In this document: piece by piece, positions 45,242 through 55,230 of the stretch
Position numbering within the stretch: the stretch's first letter is position 1
Layout: every line of letters starts with the position of its first letter
Assembly (NCBI RefSeq): GCF_001435585.1
Contig: NZ_AZEC01000002.1
Span: forward strand, 258,297-322,296
From: Schleiferilactobacillus perolens DSM 12744
GTDB lineage: Bacteria; Bacillota; Bacilli; Lactobacillales; Lactobacillaceae
DNA: 64,000 bases
Direction: 5' to 3'
The notes under the pieces: model-generated
Told to the model about the DNA's origin: nothing
What the model saw: the letters and a program-made list of their open reading frames with translations, nothing else
The model's database searches: none
Position numbers and translations under genes: made by a program

Positions 45242-46552
45242 TTATTTTTCCGCTTGCAGTGTATCGGTAAAGACTTTTTCATATTTTTGAATGTCGCCAG
45301 CACCCATAAAGACTAAGACATTACCCTTTTCCTTCAATAGCGGAGTCGTGTCACCATTCTCTAACACAGTGGCGCCCTGGGGAATCTTAGCTGCTAAATC
45401 CGCGCTGGAGACATTGCCGTGGGATTCCCGGACAGAACCAAAGATTGGGAAAATATAAACCGCATCGGCTTGGCTCAAGCTCTTTACGAAGCCGGGCATC
45501 AACGCTTTAGTTCGAGTGTACGTATGCGGCTGGAAAACTGCGACAATTTTGCGATCCGGGAACTTTTGCCGGGCTGCATCCAATGTCGCCCGAATTTCAT
45601 TGGGATGGTGAGCATAGTCATCAATAACCTTGGTCGTCCCATAGTCAGTCTCAGCAAAGCGGCGTTTAACTCCCTTAAAGGAAACCAACTCTTGCGCCAC
45701 TTTAGCAGAATCCATCTTTTCCAAATGGGCCACACCGACCACGGCTAAACTGTTCAGAATACTGTGTTCGCCAAAGAGCGAAACAGCATAATGACCAATC
45801 GGCTGCTTGTGGAATAACACATCAAAGCTGGAGCCCTTAGTCGTCCGTTGCACATTGACTGCCTGGAAATCATCGGTGTCCTTCAAACCATAGAAATAAA
45901 TGGGAACATCGGTATGCAGTTCGTGGACATGGGGATCGTCACCCCAGGCGAAGATAGCCTTCTTGGTCTGGTCCGCTTCCTGTTGGAAAGCCGAAACCAC
46001 ATCGTTGATGTCCTTGTAATAATCGGGATGGTCATAATCGATATTGGTAATGACCGTGTAATCGGGGTGATAGGAGACAAAGTGCCGTTCATATTCATCG
46101 GCTTCGTACACGAAGAAACGGGCGCCGGGCACGCCTTTACCAGTACCGTCACCAATCAAGTAACTGGTTTTAGCAACACCGGACAATGTGTGGGACAAAA
46201 GACCGGTCGTGCTAGTTTTCCCGTGGGTACCGCTGATGCCGATACTGGTGTATGGCTTCATAAATTCACCAAGAAACTCATTGTATCGATACATCTTCAA
46301 ACCCATTTTCTTGGCCTGTTGAATTTCTGGATTGTCATCCCGGAAGGCATTCCCGCGAATGATGATGAAGTCCTTCTTTAGGTTAGCCGGATCAAACGGA
46401 TAGATCGGAATATGAGCAGCTTCCAGGGGCTTTTGGGTGAACGTATACTGGGCAATGTCTGATCCAGAAACATCCTCCCCTAAGTCATGTAAAATCAACG
46501 CCAGGGCACTCATCCCGGACCCCTTAATACCGATGAAATAATACTTCGTCAT
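45242..46552 (-). CDS. murC: UDP-N-acetylmuramate-L-alanine ligase
   Basis: 436 residues: [16 protein letters not shown] (Rossmann motif), [17 protein letters not shown] (ATP loop), [30 protein letters not shown], and [16 protein letters not shown]. It adds L-Ala to UDP-MurNAc. The ATG at 46552 is better spaced from AAAAGGA than the ATG at 46561, which overlaps the sftA stop. Follows sftA as in Bacillus. Confidence 0.97.
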   Translation of the reverse strand: MTKYYFIGIKGSGMSALALILHDLGEDVSGSDIAQYTFTQKPLEAAHIPIYPFDPANLKKDFIIIRGNAFRDDNPEIQQAKKMGLKMYRYNEFLGEFMKPYTSIGISGTHGKTSTTGLLSHTLSGVAKTSYLIGDGTGKGVPGARFFVYEADEYERHFVSYHPDYTVITNIDYDHPDYYKDINDVVSAFQQEADQTKKAIFAWGDDPHVHELHTDVPIYFYGLKDTDDFQAVNVQRTTKGSSFDVLFHKQPIGHYAVSLFGEHSILNSLAVVGVAHLEKMDSAKVAQELVSFKGVKRRFAETDYGTTKVIDDYAHHPNEIRATLDAARQKFPDRKIVAVFQPHTYTRTKALMPGFVKSLSQADAVYIFPIFGSVRESHGNVSSADLAAKIPQGATVLENGDTTPLLKEKGNVLVFMGAGDIQKYEKVFTDTLQAEK

Positions 46553-46557
46553 GCATG

Positions 46558-48765
46558 TCATTCCTTTTCTTCTGAATCAGATTGTGGTGCGGCGCCATTA
46601 TCTTTGGTGCCTTGATAAAACACTTTGCGCGGCTTTGATCCCCGGGGACCAGAGACGTAATTTTGGGCTTCCAAATGGTCAATCAAATTGGCGGCCCGAT
46701 TGTACCCAATGGAAAACAACCGCTGTAACTTGCTTGTGGAAATTGTATCTTCATGTTGGACGTAATCCAGCACTTGCTCCCACAGTGGATCTTCTTCTTC
46801 AGTGACTGTGGCCGCTTTTTTTAGATCCCGGTTGGTAAAAACATAGTCCGCTCCAGCCTGGGCAGTGATCGCTGCAGTCACCCGATCAATTTCGGCACTA
46901 GTGACATAGGCTCCTTGAATCCGGAGCGGATGATTGGAGCCGTTGGCACGGTAAAGCATGTCGCCCTTACCTAGTAATCGTTCGGCTCCTTGACTGTCGA
47001 GAATTGTCCGGGAATCCACTTGACTGGAAACCATGAAGGCAATTCGGGTGGGAATATTATTTTTGATCACACCGGTCAACACATCCACGCTTGGCCGCTG
47101 GGTCGCAATGAGCAAATGAATGCCCGCTGCCCGCGCCTTTTGAGTCAGGCGGGCAATACTGTCCTGCACCGCGTTGGCGGTCGTCATCATTAAGTCCGCT
47201 AATTCATCGATCACAACAACGATGTAAGGCATTTGCATTTCGGGTTCATGCTGGGCTTTGGCCCGTTGATTGAATTCCTCAATGTTGCGGACACCAGCGG
47301 CCACTAATTGAGTATACCGCTGCTCCATGCGTTCGACGACCCAATCTAAGGCCGCCACCGCTTCTTCTGGATCTGAAATTACTGGTGCCAGCAAATGCGG
47401 CAGATTATTATATGGGGCTAGTTCCACCGCCTTCGGATCAATTAGCAGCAATTGCAACTGATCCGGAGAAGCTTTCAGTAACAAGGATAGCAAAATACCA
47501 TTAATGAAAACAGACTTTCCTGAACCTGTGGAACCGGCAATTAACCCATGGGGCATTTTTCGCAAATCACCCACGACTGGCCGACCAAACAAATCAATTC
47601 CCAATGCGATCGTCAATGGCGATAACGATTGAGCAAAGGCGGTGGAGCCGACAATTTCTTTGAGCGCAACGGACCGGGGATGCGCATTGGGGATTTCAAT
47701 GCCCACAGTCCGTTTGCCGGGAATGGGTGCCTCAATCCGGATCTCTGCCGCCGCCAAAGCCAATTTCAAATCATCCTGCAGCGCTGTCACTTTACTGACT
47801 TTAACACCCGGTGCCAATTGGATCTCAAATTGGGTCACAGTCGGGCCGACAGTATGATGGACGACCTGCCCCTTCACGTGAAAGGCTTGCAGTGTGGTAT
47901 TCAACTGCCCTGTTTGATCAGTCACCCACTCTTCCTGACTAGCCATATCTGTTTTAGCCACAGGCTGAAGTAAATCACTGCCCGGTAATTGATACTGATC
48001 ATAATTGGTTGTGCGAATTGGTGCATTGGCAGACGCTGGTTTGTCATTCTCCAAATCTGGTGAGGTGACGTCTTGTTTTGCATGCAGCTTGTCAGAATCA
48101 ACAGCTGGTGACGCTGACGCCGCGACAGTTTGGCCCAGTGCCCTTTGTAAAATACTATCGGGCATGTGAAAAGCCGCGACCGACTCATCATCGACATTGG
48201 TATCTTCCGGTAGATCAAATGAATCCGGCTCCGATGTTTCCGCATCGTGCGAATCATCAGATTCCGCTTGTTCATGATCAGGTTCTACCGCATTCGCTGG
48301 CTCGCTTTCATCCACCAATGCATCTGCTGGGGGTTGTGCTTCATCTACTGGCGTGATTGAGACTGATTGATCCACCTCGTGGGGAATAGTGTCAATTGGT
48401 GCTTCAGTGTGGTCACCTGATGTCTCTGTCACATCCGTATCATCAGATTCAACTGGTGTCACTTCATCTTGTTTATCTTCTTCTTGACTGCCAATTAAAT
48501 AAAAGGCAGCTGCAGACTTATGGAAAGCGGCCACCATATTCGGATCGGCCTGGTGATCGGAATACACAAATGGATGCAGCCGGTTAATCGGCGTATAATC
48601 CTCCGGCGCAGCGGCAGCACGAGTTGGTTCCGTTGAGGTTGATGAATGTGTCGCATCAGCCACTGGAACAGGTCGATTAGCCACAGATTTCGGCTGCGGC
48701 TGAGATACTTTTTCATGATTCTGCTGGGGGTGTCGATAAAACGCCGGCCCGTCATAATGTGCCAT
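46558..48765 (-). CDS. sftA: FtsK/SpoIIIE-family DNA translocase, SftA-like
   Basis: 735 residues without membrane helices. The N-terminal region of about 230 residues is acidic and of low complexity (Asp/Glu/Pro/Thr-rich). It is followed by the alpha/beta motor: Walker [19 protein letters not shown], Walker [14 protein letters not shown], and [23 protein letters not shown]-terminal gamma winged-helix domain ([28 protein letters not shown]) ends the protein. It lacks the FtsK membrane anchor, as in B. subtilis SftA, which clears DNA from the division septum. The neighbours murC and ytpR support this. Confidence 0.93.
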   Translation of the reverse strand: MAHYDGPAFYRHPQQNHEKVSQPQPKSVANRPVPVADATHSSTSTEPTRAAAAPEDYTPINRLHPFVYSDHQADPNMVAAFHKSAAAFYLIGSQEEDKQDEVTPVESDDTDVTETSGDHTEAPIDTIPHEVDQSVSITPVDEAQPPADALVDESEPANAVEPDHEQAESDDSHDAETSEPDSFDLPEDTNVDDESVAAFHMPDSILQRALGQTVAASASPAVDSDKLHAKQDVTSPDLENDKPASANAPIRTTNYDQYQLPGSDLLQPVAKTDMASQEEWVTDQTGQLNTTLQAFHVKGQVVHHTVGPTVTQFEIQLAPGVKVSKVTALQDDLKLALAAAEIRIEAPIPGKRTVGIEIPNAHPRSVALKEIVGSTAFAQSLSPLTIALGIDLFGRPVVGDLRKMPHGLIAGSTGSGKSVFINGILLSLLLKASPDQLQLLLIDPKAVELAPYNNLPHLLAPVISDPEEAVAALDWVVERMEQRYTQLVAAGVRNIEEFNQRAKAQHEPEMQMPYIVVVIDELADLMMTTANAVQDSIARLTQKARAAGIHLLIATQRPSVDVLTGVIKNNIPTRIAFMVSSQVDSRTILDSQGAERLLGKGDMLYRANGSNHPLRIQGAYVTSAEIDRVTAAITAQAGADYVFTNRDLKKAATVTEEEDPLWEQVLDYVQHEDTISTSKLQRLFSIGYNRAANLIDHLEAQNYVSGPRGSKPRKVFYQGTKDNGAAPQSDSEEKE

Positions 48766-48854
48766 GCATGCTCTCTCCAAACGATGCAGTTGGGAAAACC
48801 TGGCCAACTGTTACTCTCTTTACTCTCTGTTGATTGTAGCAGATTCCCAGACAA

Positions 48855-48902
48855 CAAAAAACAACACCAACCAAAATGAAACGATCATTGGCTGGTGTTG
48901 TG
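48855..48902 (-). terminator. Terminator between ytpR and sftA
   Basis: CACAACACCAGCCAA pairs with TTGGTTGGTGTTGT across 13 bases on the minus strand, then TTTTTTG. An extended -10 TGC-TACAAT for sftA follows near 48840. Confidence 0.82.
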
Positions 48903-48911
48903 CTTACGTAA

Positions 48912-49544
48912 TTAGTATTTAAGATCTAACTCAGTGGGCTTGAAGGCCGCGCCGACCGGAGCATCGGCGGGTAACAACAAAATGCCGCGTTTTTCCGGTG
49001 TATTGGGCAAAGCCAATTCACGGGGTGAACACATCATCCCGAAAGAAGGCACCCCACGCAGTTTGCCTGGCCAAATAATTTTGCCACTGGGCATAAAAGC
49101 CCCTGGGAGTGCCACGACGACCTTTTCGCCAGCTGCCGCATTAGGCGCGCCGACCACGATCTGCAGGGGTTTATCTTGGCCCACATCAACAGACGCGACA
49201 TGCAAGTGATTAGAATCTGGATGATCTTTGAGCGTGTCAATATGTCCGATCACAAACTTCGGAGATGTATCGGCCACTAATTGTTCTGTGAAACCTGCTT
49301 CTGTTAAAGCAGCGTTCAATTTGGCGACACTTTCTGCACTCAATGTCACATGCCCGACCGTCAATACCGCCGCCGGTAAAATCTTTTCCGGACCAAAGAA
49401 ATTGACACCAATCAGTTTTTGACTTTTAGCATCCCGAATGACGGCCACATCGCCCTTGCGCTCCGTGTTTTCGTCTTCCGGTGCATCGGGCGCGACCACC
49501 GCAAACAACACTGCTAAATCTTTGCTATATGCTGTAATTAACAA
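48912..49544 (-). CDS. ytpR: YtpR-like tRNA-binding domain protein
   Basis: 210 residues. The N-terminal domain of about 90 residues is unassigned. The C-terminal EMAP/PheT-N type OB fold is clear: FVIGHIDTLKDHPDSNHLHVASVDVGQDKPLQIVVGAPN and SFGMMCSPRELAL. It binds RNA, and its cellular role is unclear. The start is TTG 49544 with TAGGGAG nine bases upstream. Pairs with ytpP as in Bacillus. Confidence 0.92.
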   Translation of the reverse strand: MLITAYSKDLAVLFAVVAPDAPEDENTERKGDVAVIRDAKSQKLIGVNFFGPEKILPAAVLTVGHVTLSAESVAKLNAALTEAGFTEQLVADTSPKFVIGHIDTLKDHPDSNHLHVASVDVGQDKPLQIVVGAPNAAAGEKVVVALPGAFMPSGKIIWPGKLRGVPSFGMMCSPRELALPNTPEKRGILLLPADAPVGAAFKPTELDLKY

Positions 49545-49587
49545 TTCATTAGACTCCCTACCGATTTAAGTTAACCTAATTTTAGCA

Positions 49588-49911
49588 TTAGGCTGGTAAG
49601 TTGTCGATGAAGGCCTCAATCTGCTTCTTGGTCTTACGGTCCTTATTGACAAAACGGCCGACTTCTTGGCCATCCTTAATGGCCACAAAACTGGGAATGC
49701 CGAAAACATCCATGTCTTTAGCCAAATCCAAGAATTTATCCCGATCAACTTCCACAAACTGCCAATCGGCATATTCCTTTTCAATAGCGGGCATTTGCGG
49801 TTTGATAAACCGGCAATCGCCGCACCAAGCGGCATCGAAGAACAACATGTGCTTGCCTTGGGCGGTCACGTTTTGCAATTGCTGATCGTCCATTTCAGCG
49901 AGTGATTTCAT
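49588..49911 (-). CDS. ytpP: Thioredoxin-like protein YtpP
   Basis: 107 residues with a thioredoxin fold and active site WCGDC (FFDAAWCGDCRFIKPQMP) instead of WCGPC. The cis-Pro lies in FGIPSFVAIKDG. Cytoplasmic; probably a redox or bacilliredoxin-like partner. AAAAGGAGCTG precedes the ATG; ytpR follows 43 bases later. Confidence 0.93.
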   Translation of the reverse strand: MKSLAEMDDQQLQNVTAQGKHMLFFDAAWCGDCRFIKPQMPAIEKEYADWQFVEVDRDKFLDLAKDMDVFGIPSFVAIKDGQEVGRFVNKDRKTKKQIEAFIDNLPA

Positions 49912-49972
49912 TTCGACAGCTCCTTTTCTGCAAATGGTCTGTATTTTTCCATCTGGTTAATTTTACTTACTT

Positions 49973-50001
49973 ATTATAAGTGAATGGGGTTAAAAAGTAA
50001 A
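49973..50001 (-). promoter_or_regulatory. ytpP promoter
   Basis: Minus strand TTTACT (50001-49996), 17 bases, TATAAT (49978-49973). Confidence 0.65.
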
Positions 50002-50018
50002 CACCCGGGTGGCACGTA

Positions 50019-50048
50019 TTGGCAAGTCACTACCAAAACTCTTATAAT
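50019..50048 (+). promoter_or_regulatory. Promoter of the 112-residue gene
   Basis: TTGGCA (50019-50024), 18 bases, TATAAT (50043-50048). Confidence 0.75.
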
Positions 50049-50081
50049 GAATCCAGTTAACGACGTTTAGGAGGGTTGCAT

Positions 50082-50420
50082 ATGGCTAAGGCACAACGTC
50101 CGTGGGTTTACTTCGCCGCGGGGGCGCTCACCGGTCTTTTTACCGGGACCGTCCAAATGTATTGGCATCAACATCAGCAACGACTGCAGCTGGATCATCG
50201 CCTGCAACAGGTGAAGGATCTTTTCTTGCGGGAGGGGCCGATCGAAGGTTCTTGGATTGAATATCAATCCCACGCTTATCGCGCTAAGGACGGGCGCACA
50301 GTGGCCGTCAACTATGGCGGCATTACCCGCTTGGAAGATGGTCAGTTACGGCAATATGAGTTTATTATGGACGTCCCGACCGGCCAATTGTTGGATATTT
50401 ATCCCCTAGTCCAACGGTGA
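50082..50420 (+). CDS. Small membrane-anchored protein of unknown function
   Basis: 112 residues from the ATG at 50082, with AGGAGGG upstream. One N-terminal helix (WVYFAAGALTGLFTGTVQMYW, about 8-28) is followed by a polar domain of about 85 residues (GSWIEYQSHAYRAKDGRTVAVNYGGITRLEDGQLRQYEFIMDVPTGQLLDIYPL). This resembles the small PepSY-like proteins found at this locus in other Firmicutes. The 3' end overlaps the convergent trmB gene by 15 bases. Confidence 0.8.
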   Translation: MAKAQRPWVYFAAGALTGLFTGTVQMYWHQHQQRLQLDHRLQQVKDLFLREGPIEGSWIEYQSHAYRAKDGRTVAVNYGGITRLEDGQLRQYEFIMDVPTGQLLDIYPLVQR

Positions 50421-51053
50421 TTCAAAGGTCGCACGAACACCGTAGATGGGTTGCCCTTTAGCGGCGAACTTGTCTTCGTATTCGGTAGTTACATTGGTCA
50501 TTGCCCACGCAGTCGTATCATGGTGCAAGTCCAAGCTCAGTTCCGCAAAGTGCATTCCGAAATGATTCATACTCATGAGTGAATATTCAAAGAAATGACG
50601 GTTATCTGTTTTTAGCTGGAGGACCCCAGTCGGTGTGAGAATACGCCGATATTGGGTCAAGAAGCTGGCATAGGTGAGCCGTCTTTTTTCATGCCTGGTT
50701 TTTGGCCAGGGGTCAGAAAAGTTTAGGTAAATCTCAGAGACTTGGTCGTCTGAGAACAAATCAACCAAGTGATCTGCGTTAGCCACAAGCAACTGCAAGT
50801 TGGGTAACGGGGTGGCTACTTGCTGTTTAAGTAATACGGCCAGTGCAGATTCTTGCATTTCCAGCGCAATAAAGTTCATGTTGGGGTGCTGCTGGGCCAT
50901 GGTGTAAATGAATTGGCCTTTGCCGGTCCCGATTTCGAGGCGGAGCGGTTGTGCTTTTTCGAAATTGGGGTGAAAGTGGCTTGGTTGGACTTGGATCAAT
51001 TCGGGGTGCTGGGCGATAAGCTCTTTGGCCCAGGGTTTGTTTCGTAAACGCAA
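50406..51053 (-). CDS. trmB: tRNA (guanine-N7-)-methyltransferase
   Basis: 215 residues from TTG 51053 (LRLRNKPWAKELI), with AGGAGG seven bases upstream. The N terminus matches the family (MRxRNKPWA); the frame extending to 51137 is spurious. SAM-binding motif LEIGTGKGQFI, then EMQESAL and LNFSDPWPKTRHEKRRL, the TrmB hallmark. It forms m7G46 in tRNA. Last gene after ecsAB (34-base gap). Confidence 0.96.
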   Translation of the reverse strand: MRLRNKPWAKELIAQHPELIQVQPSHFHPNFEKAQPLRLEIGTGKGQFIYTMAQQHPNMNFIALEMQESALAVLLKQQVATPLPNLQLLVANADHLVDLFSDDQVSEIYLNFSDPWPKTRHEKRRLTYASFLTQYRRILTPTGVLQLKTDNRHFFEYSLMSMNHFGMHFAELSLDLHHDTTAWAMTNVTTEYEDKFAAKGQPIYGVRATFESPLD

Positions 51054-51087
51054 AAAAGTTCCTCCTAAAATATGGGTATAAATTCTA

Positions 51088-52311
51088 TTACTGTATTTTG
51101 TCGATTCGGCGTGGCGCATAGACCACGATGAAGGCAATTAAAATCAACAAACTAATCCCTGTCGCTGCAAATGTGAGTGTGGAGAAGCCTAAACGCCAGC
51201 AAGTGGGGATTAGAAAAACCAGCCAGGTTAAGCCGAGCAGGATAGTCAATAGATGCAAAAATGCTTGGCGCTGGGTTCGTTTTGTCACTGGGTACAAAAA
51301 GGTCATGACGTTATTTTGATATTGGCCAGCGAACGGCAATAGCTGGAAACCAATCAAGTAAATGAAAAGTGCTGCAACGAGTGCGGCCAACCACCAGGTA
51401 TTGACGAAATACAGGATCACGGCGCCAATCACGGTCAAGCGTAAAAATAAGCCCAGATATTCTGTTCCCCGTAGGAAGCCGCGGGTATACAAATACGTAA
51501 AGGTATGCTGAGGCGATAATGATTGGCGGGGCAGGAAGATATCCAGGTACTTGCGCCGCTTGGCACTAGCCACCATCCCCGGGACATCAGTGAATAGGTT
51601 ATAGAAACGGTAAATGCGAAACTGCCGGCGCTCTTCCTGAGCAATGGCCGGCAACCAATCGATTCGACCTTTCTGCGCAATTTGCTGGGCACGGCGATTG
51701 GCCTGGATTTCCCAAATGAGCGCCAGGACAGCCCCGCCGATCGCCACATAATTCGGCAAATAAATTGTGAGCGCCAGACTGGCGATATTGATTAGTTGCG
51801 AAAACCAGTACCAGCGTGTGTTATTCTCACTTTGGCCGACAAACAGAGCCATGCTTTGAACAGATAAATCAGCACTTTTCAGCAGTAATAACGCCACTAA
51901 GAAGCTTGCCCACTGGATAATCGTCAACCCGGCACCCTGGATAGCAAAGGGGGCGGCGAGGAGTCCCAGGAAAGTTAAAATGATCAGCGGCAAGACATGG
52001 CTGTATCGCCATGCGCCCCGCACGTATGCCTGCATATTGGCTTCTTGGGGTTGTAAAAACACCGCGTCTGCGGCAAAGAACAGACTGGCTAATTTACCCA
52101 TCTGCAAGAGTGCCCAAAAACCAATGATCAGCAGCGGTGCTCCCCACCACAAGGGTGCCGTCACCGTCTTTAAGGCATTGGCATAACTGACGCCCAGTGC
52201 CCCAAACAAAAAAATCAACGCAATCATAAAATGATCATTAAACACTAACCGCAAATATTTAATCTGCTGAGTGAGATGATGCCGCTGACGAGACTGCCAG
52301 AGTTCTTTCAT
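51088..52311 (-). CDS. ecsB: ABC transporter permease EcsB
   Basis: 407 residues with about ten predicted helices. It matches the EcsB family by length, the N-terminal amphipathic stretch (WQSRQRHHLTQQIKYLRLVFNDHF) and the central cytoplasmic KRRKYLDIFLPRQ. In Bacillus, Ecs affects secretion and intramembrane proteolysis by RasP. It overlaps ecsA by four bases. Confidence 0.92.
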   Translation of the reverse strand: MKELWQSRQRHHLTQQIKYLRLVFNDHFMIALIFLFGALGVSYANALKTVTAPLWWGAPLLIIGFWALLQMGKLASLFFAADAVFLQPQEANMQAYVRGAWRYSHVLPLIILTFLGLLAAPFAIQGAGLTIIQWASFLVALLLLKSADLSVQSMALFVGQSENNTRWYWFSQLINIASLALTIYLPNYVAIGGAVLALIWEIQANRRAQQIAQKGRIDWLPAIAQEERRQFRIYRFYNLFTDVPGMVASAKRRKYLDIFLPRQSLSPQHTFTYLYTRGFLRGTEYLGLFLRLTVIGAVILYFVNTWWLAALVAALFIYLIGFQLLPFAGQYQNNVMTFLYPVTKRTQRQAFLHLLTILLGLTWLVFLIPTCWRLGFSTLTFAATGISLLILIAFIVVYAPRRIDKIQ

Positions 52312-53042
52312 GAGGCACTCGGCTCCTTCGTCATCGCCATGTAAATATCGTCCAGACTCGCATCGGTCATGCCAAATTCCTTCTTCAGCGCAGCCAGGCT
52401 GCCTTGCGTGCGAACCCGCCCATCGTTAAGCAGAATAAAGGTGTCCGCATATTGTTGGGCGGTGGCTAAAATATGGGTCGACATTAAAATACTGCTGCCG
52501 GCGGCCTTCTTTTCCTGCACAATCGTCAATAAGTCATGAACCGCCAACGGGTCTAATCCGGTAAATGGTTCATCGATGATAAATAGCTGGGCATCGGTCA
52601 TGAAGGCGGTCACAATCATGACCTTTTGCCGCATTCCCTTGGAGAAGTTATTGGGAAACCAGTCCAACTTATTGTCTAAGCGAAACATGGCCAACAGCCG
52701 ATCGGCCTTTGCCCAAGTTTCTTTTGCCGGCAACCCGTAAGCGCTGATTGTCAGATCAATATGTTCCTTGAGCGTCAATTCGGGATACAAGACCGGTGTC
52801 TCTGGAACATAGGCAATCTGCTGATGATAGGCGGTGGCATCCTGCTGCAAGGTCAGATCATTAATTGCAATGGTCCCCTTCGTTGGTGTTAGCAACCCAA
52901 TGACATGTTTAATTGTCGTGGACTTGCCCGCCCCATTCAGCCCGATTAGCCCTGCAATCTGGCCATCTGCAACAGTGAAACTCACGTCATGGAGCACCGG
53001 CACATGGGCATAGCCCCCGGTTAAATTATTTACAGTAAGCAC
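52308..53042 (-). CDS. ecsA: ABC transporter ATP-binding protein EcsA
   Basis: 244 residues: Walker A GLNGAGKSTT, signature FSKGMRQK, Walker B LFIIDEPFTGLD and switch MSTHILATA. The start is GTG 53042 behind GAAAGGAC. Divergent from hit, the order conserved in Bacillales and Lactobacillales. Confidence 0.95.
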   Translation of the reverse strand: MLTVNNLTGGYAHVPVLHDVSFTVADGQIAGLIGLNGAGKSTTIKHVIGLLTPTKGTIAINDLTLQQDATAYHQQIAYVPETPVLYPELTLKEHIDLTISAYGLPAKETWAKADRLLAMFRLDNKLDWFPNNFSKGMRQKVMIVTAFMTDAQLFIIDEPFTGLDPLAVHDLLTIVQEKKAAGSSILMSTHILATAQQYADTFILLNDGRVRTQGSLAALKKEFGMTDASLDDIYMAMTKEPSAS

Positions 53043-53197
53043 TTCAACTTCGTCCTTTCAGTGAAACGAAAACTGGCTTGACCACGGTAAGAGACAGCGG
53101 ATTTTCGCCAAGCTGTCGCCGTTTCCGTGCTATTTGATATGGTATCATGATAGCAGAAACAACGACACCGTGAAAATGGTGGATAGGAGGTCTTTTT

Positions 53198-53644
53198 ATG
53201 TTAGATGAAAATTGTGTATTTTGTAAGATCATCCGGGGCGAAATCCCCAGTGTCACCGTGTTTGAAGACGAACATGTCAAGGCATTCCTCGATATTTCGC
53301 AAACCACGCCGGGTCATACGCTGCTGGTCCCAAAGGATCACATCACCGATGTATTCCACTTGGACAGTGAGACAGCAGCCAAACTCTTCTCATATGTCCC
53401 TATGCTGGCCCAGGCTATTTTGGCGTCCAACACAGCCATCAAGGGTATGAATATTATCAACAACAATGGCGCTGTGGCTTATCAGTCTGTTCATCATGTG
53501 CACATCCATTTGATTCCCCGTTATTCTGCGCAAGATGATTTCAGTATTCACTTCGGGGACCACACCAAGATGTACGATGCGGCTAAATTGAACGCAGTGG
53601 CCGACAAGATTCGCACGCATGTGACGGAGGTGCCCCATGCCTAA
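53198..53644 (+). CDS. hit: HIT-family nucleotide hydrolase
   Basis: 148 residues. CVFCKIIRGEIPS at the N terminus holds two of the zinc cysteines, and HHVHIHLIPR contains the HxHxH catalytic triad. It is probably an adenosine phosphoramidase/Ap4A-type hydrolase. TAGGAGGTC precedes the ATG. It overlaps the YtxH gene by eight bases. Confidence 0.95.
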   Translation: MLDENCVFCKIIRGEIPSVTVFEDEHVKAFLDISQTTPGHTLLVPKDHITDVFHLDSETAAKLFSYVPMLAQAILASNTAIKGMNIINNNGAVAYQSVHHVHIHLIPRYSAQDDFSIHFGDHTKMYDAAKLNAVADKIRTHVTEVPHA

Positions 53645-53993
53645 ATTCCGTCACGGCTTGATCCTCGGAGCCATCGTTGGTGGCGCCACAGCACTTTTCA
53701 CTGCGAAAAAAACCGGTCCTCAAAGGCAACGGGAAACTGCCGCGTATCTTGATGATGTCACTCGTGCAGTGGATGAAGTCAGCAACAGTGCTAGTCGTCT
53801 CCAAACGGCTCTGGGCAAATTACTGGGTCAGTTACAAACCACTGTCCCCACTGTTCAGCAACAAATCCAACAAGACATCACCGATTTTCAATTCCAAGCA
53901 GCCCCCCGTTTGAAACAAATTAACGAAAGTATTGCCACCTTACAAAAGGACGCCGCTCCATTGACTGGTGAGCAAGACAAGAGCCACGCGTAA
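53637..53993 (+). CDS. YtxH-domain membrane-associated protein
   Basis: 118 residues. A short Gly-rich N-terminal helix (HGLILGAIVGGATALFTAKKTGPQRQRE) is followed by a helical, Gln/Thr-rich region with coiled-coil character. This matches YtxH-like general-stress proteins. Translationally coupled to hit. A weak hairpin GCCAC/GTGGC plus TTTTT (53989-54009) may end the transcript. Confidence 0.8.
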   Translation: MPKFRHGLILGAIVGGATALFTAKKTGPQRQRETAAYLDDVTRAVDEVSNSASRLQTALGKLLGQLQTTVPTVQQQIQQDITDFQFQAAPRLKQINESIATLQKDAAPLTGEQDKSHA

Positions 53994-54038
53994 TTGTGGC
54001 GTTTTTGTGGAGAAAGTGTAAAACTTCTTGAAACGACC

Positions 54039-54108
54039 CACCAGAATTTTCAATCGCAATTCTGGTGTGTTATATTTGTCATTGTGCTTATTTACCCGTT
54101 TGACGGGT
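54039..54108 (+). promoter_or_regulatory. prsA promoter region with two inverted repeats
   Basis: CACCAGAATT - nine bases - AATTCTGGTG (54039-54067) is perfect. It overlaps a candidate promoter, TTTTCA (54047-54052), 18 bases, TATATT (54071-54076). A second perfect repeat ACCCGT-TTG-ACGGGT (54094-54108) lies in the leader, 30 bases before the start. Confidence 0.5.
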
Positions 54109-54137
54109 AGAATCTTATGCGAATGGATGTGTATTTA

Positions 54138-55172
54138 ATGTTTAAAAAGTCTGGCAAGTGGGCCATTGCGCTCAGTGCAGCCGTTGTCATGTTGTTGGCA
54201 GCCGGTTGTTCCGCCGGCAATAAAACCGTCGTTTCAATGAAAGGCGGCAAGATTACCCAAGAGCAATACTATGAGTCTATGAAGGATTCTAGCGCAGGCA
54301 AGACCACCCTGCAGACATTGATTTGGCAAAAAGCTCTGGAAAATCAATATGGTAAGACTGTTTCCGACAAGACCGTTAATAAACAGTACAACGCTGTGAA
54401 GACTCAATACGGTGCGCAGTTCTCACAAGCCTTAGCGCAAAACGGGATGACTGCTTCTCAATTCAAGACCAGCATCAAGACCAACCTCTTGACGCGTAAG
54501 GCCTTGGAAGACTTGAAGAAAGTCACCAATGCCGATTTGAAGACTCAATGGAAATCCTATGAGCCAAAGATTACTGTATCCCATATTTTGGTGAAGGACG
54601 AAGCCACAGCCAAGGATATCATCAATCAATTGAACAAGGATAACGGTAAGAACTTTGCCACATTGGCTAAGAAATATTCTACTGATACTGGTTCAAAAGC
54701 CCAGGGCGGTAAGTTAGCTGCCTTTGACAGTACCGATACTCAATTGGATGCGACATTTAAGAAAGCCGCCTTTGCTTTGAAGCAAGGTGAATGGACTAAG
54801 ACACCCGTTAAAACCCAGTTCGGTTATCACGTCATCATGTCTGACAAGAATCCGGGCAAGGGTAAGATGTCCGATCATACCAAGGAATTAAAGACTGCTA
54901 TCTATGACAAATGGATGCAAGATTCCACTGTTATGCAAGGTGTGATGTCTAAGGTATTACAAAAGGCCAACATCGACATCAAGGATAAAGATTTGAAGGA
55001 TATTCTGTCCGGTTATCTGAATAGCTCATCCAGCAAATCGACGGCTACGAGCAGTAGTAAAGAAAGTTCCTCAAAGGAAAGTTCTTCTAGTGAAAGCAGC
55101 AGTTCTTCGGACAGTTCTTCCACTTCGAGTTCTTCCAGCAGTGAGTCATCATCTAGTTCTGCCAGCAAGTAA
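54138..55172 (+). CDS. prsA: Foldase lipoprotein PrsA
   Basis: 344 residues. The lipoprotein signal ([23 protein letters not shown]) is cleaved before Cys. SurA-like helical segments flank a parvulin PPIase domain ([18 protein letters not shown] ... [14 protein letters not shown], about 145-240). The last 50 residues are an almost pure Ser/Glu/Lys tail. It folds exported proteins at the membrane-wall interface. The ATG at 54138 is likeliest, behind a weak GGATGTG. Confidence 0.95.
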   Translation: MFKKSGKWAIALSAAVVMLLAAGCSAGNKTVVSMKGGKITQEQYYESMKDSSAGKTTLQTLIWQKALENQYGKTVSDKTVNKQYNAVKTQYGAQFSQALAQNGMTASQFKTSIKTNLLTRKALEDLKKVTNADLKTQWKSYEPKITVSHILVKDEATAKDIINQLNKDNGKNFATLAKKYSTDTGSKAQGGKLAAFDSTDTQLDATFKKAAFALKQGEWTKTPVKTQFGYHVIMSDKNPGKGKMSDHTKELKTAIYDKWMQDSTVMQGVMSKVLQKANIDIKDKDLKDILSGYLNSSSSKSTATSSSKESSSKESSSSESSSSSDSSSTSSSSSSESSSSSASK

Positions 55173-55190
55173 TCCATTGATTGGCTAATA

Positions 55191-55218
55191 AAAAAACACG
55201 CTGCGGCGTGTTTTTTTT
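55191..55218. terminator. Bidirectional terminator between prsA and yhaM
   Basis: AAAAAACACGC - TGCG - GCGTGTTTTTTTT, usable in both directions. Confidence 0.88.
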
Positions 55219-55230
55219 ATGCTCTCATTA

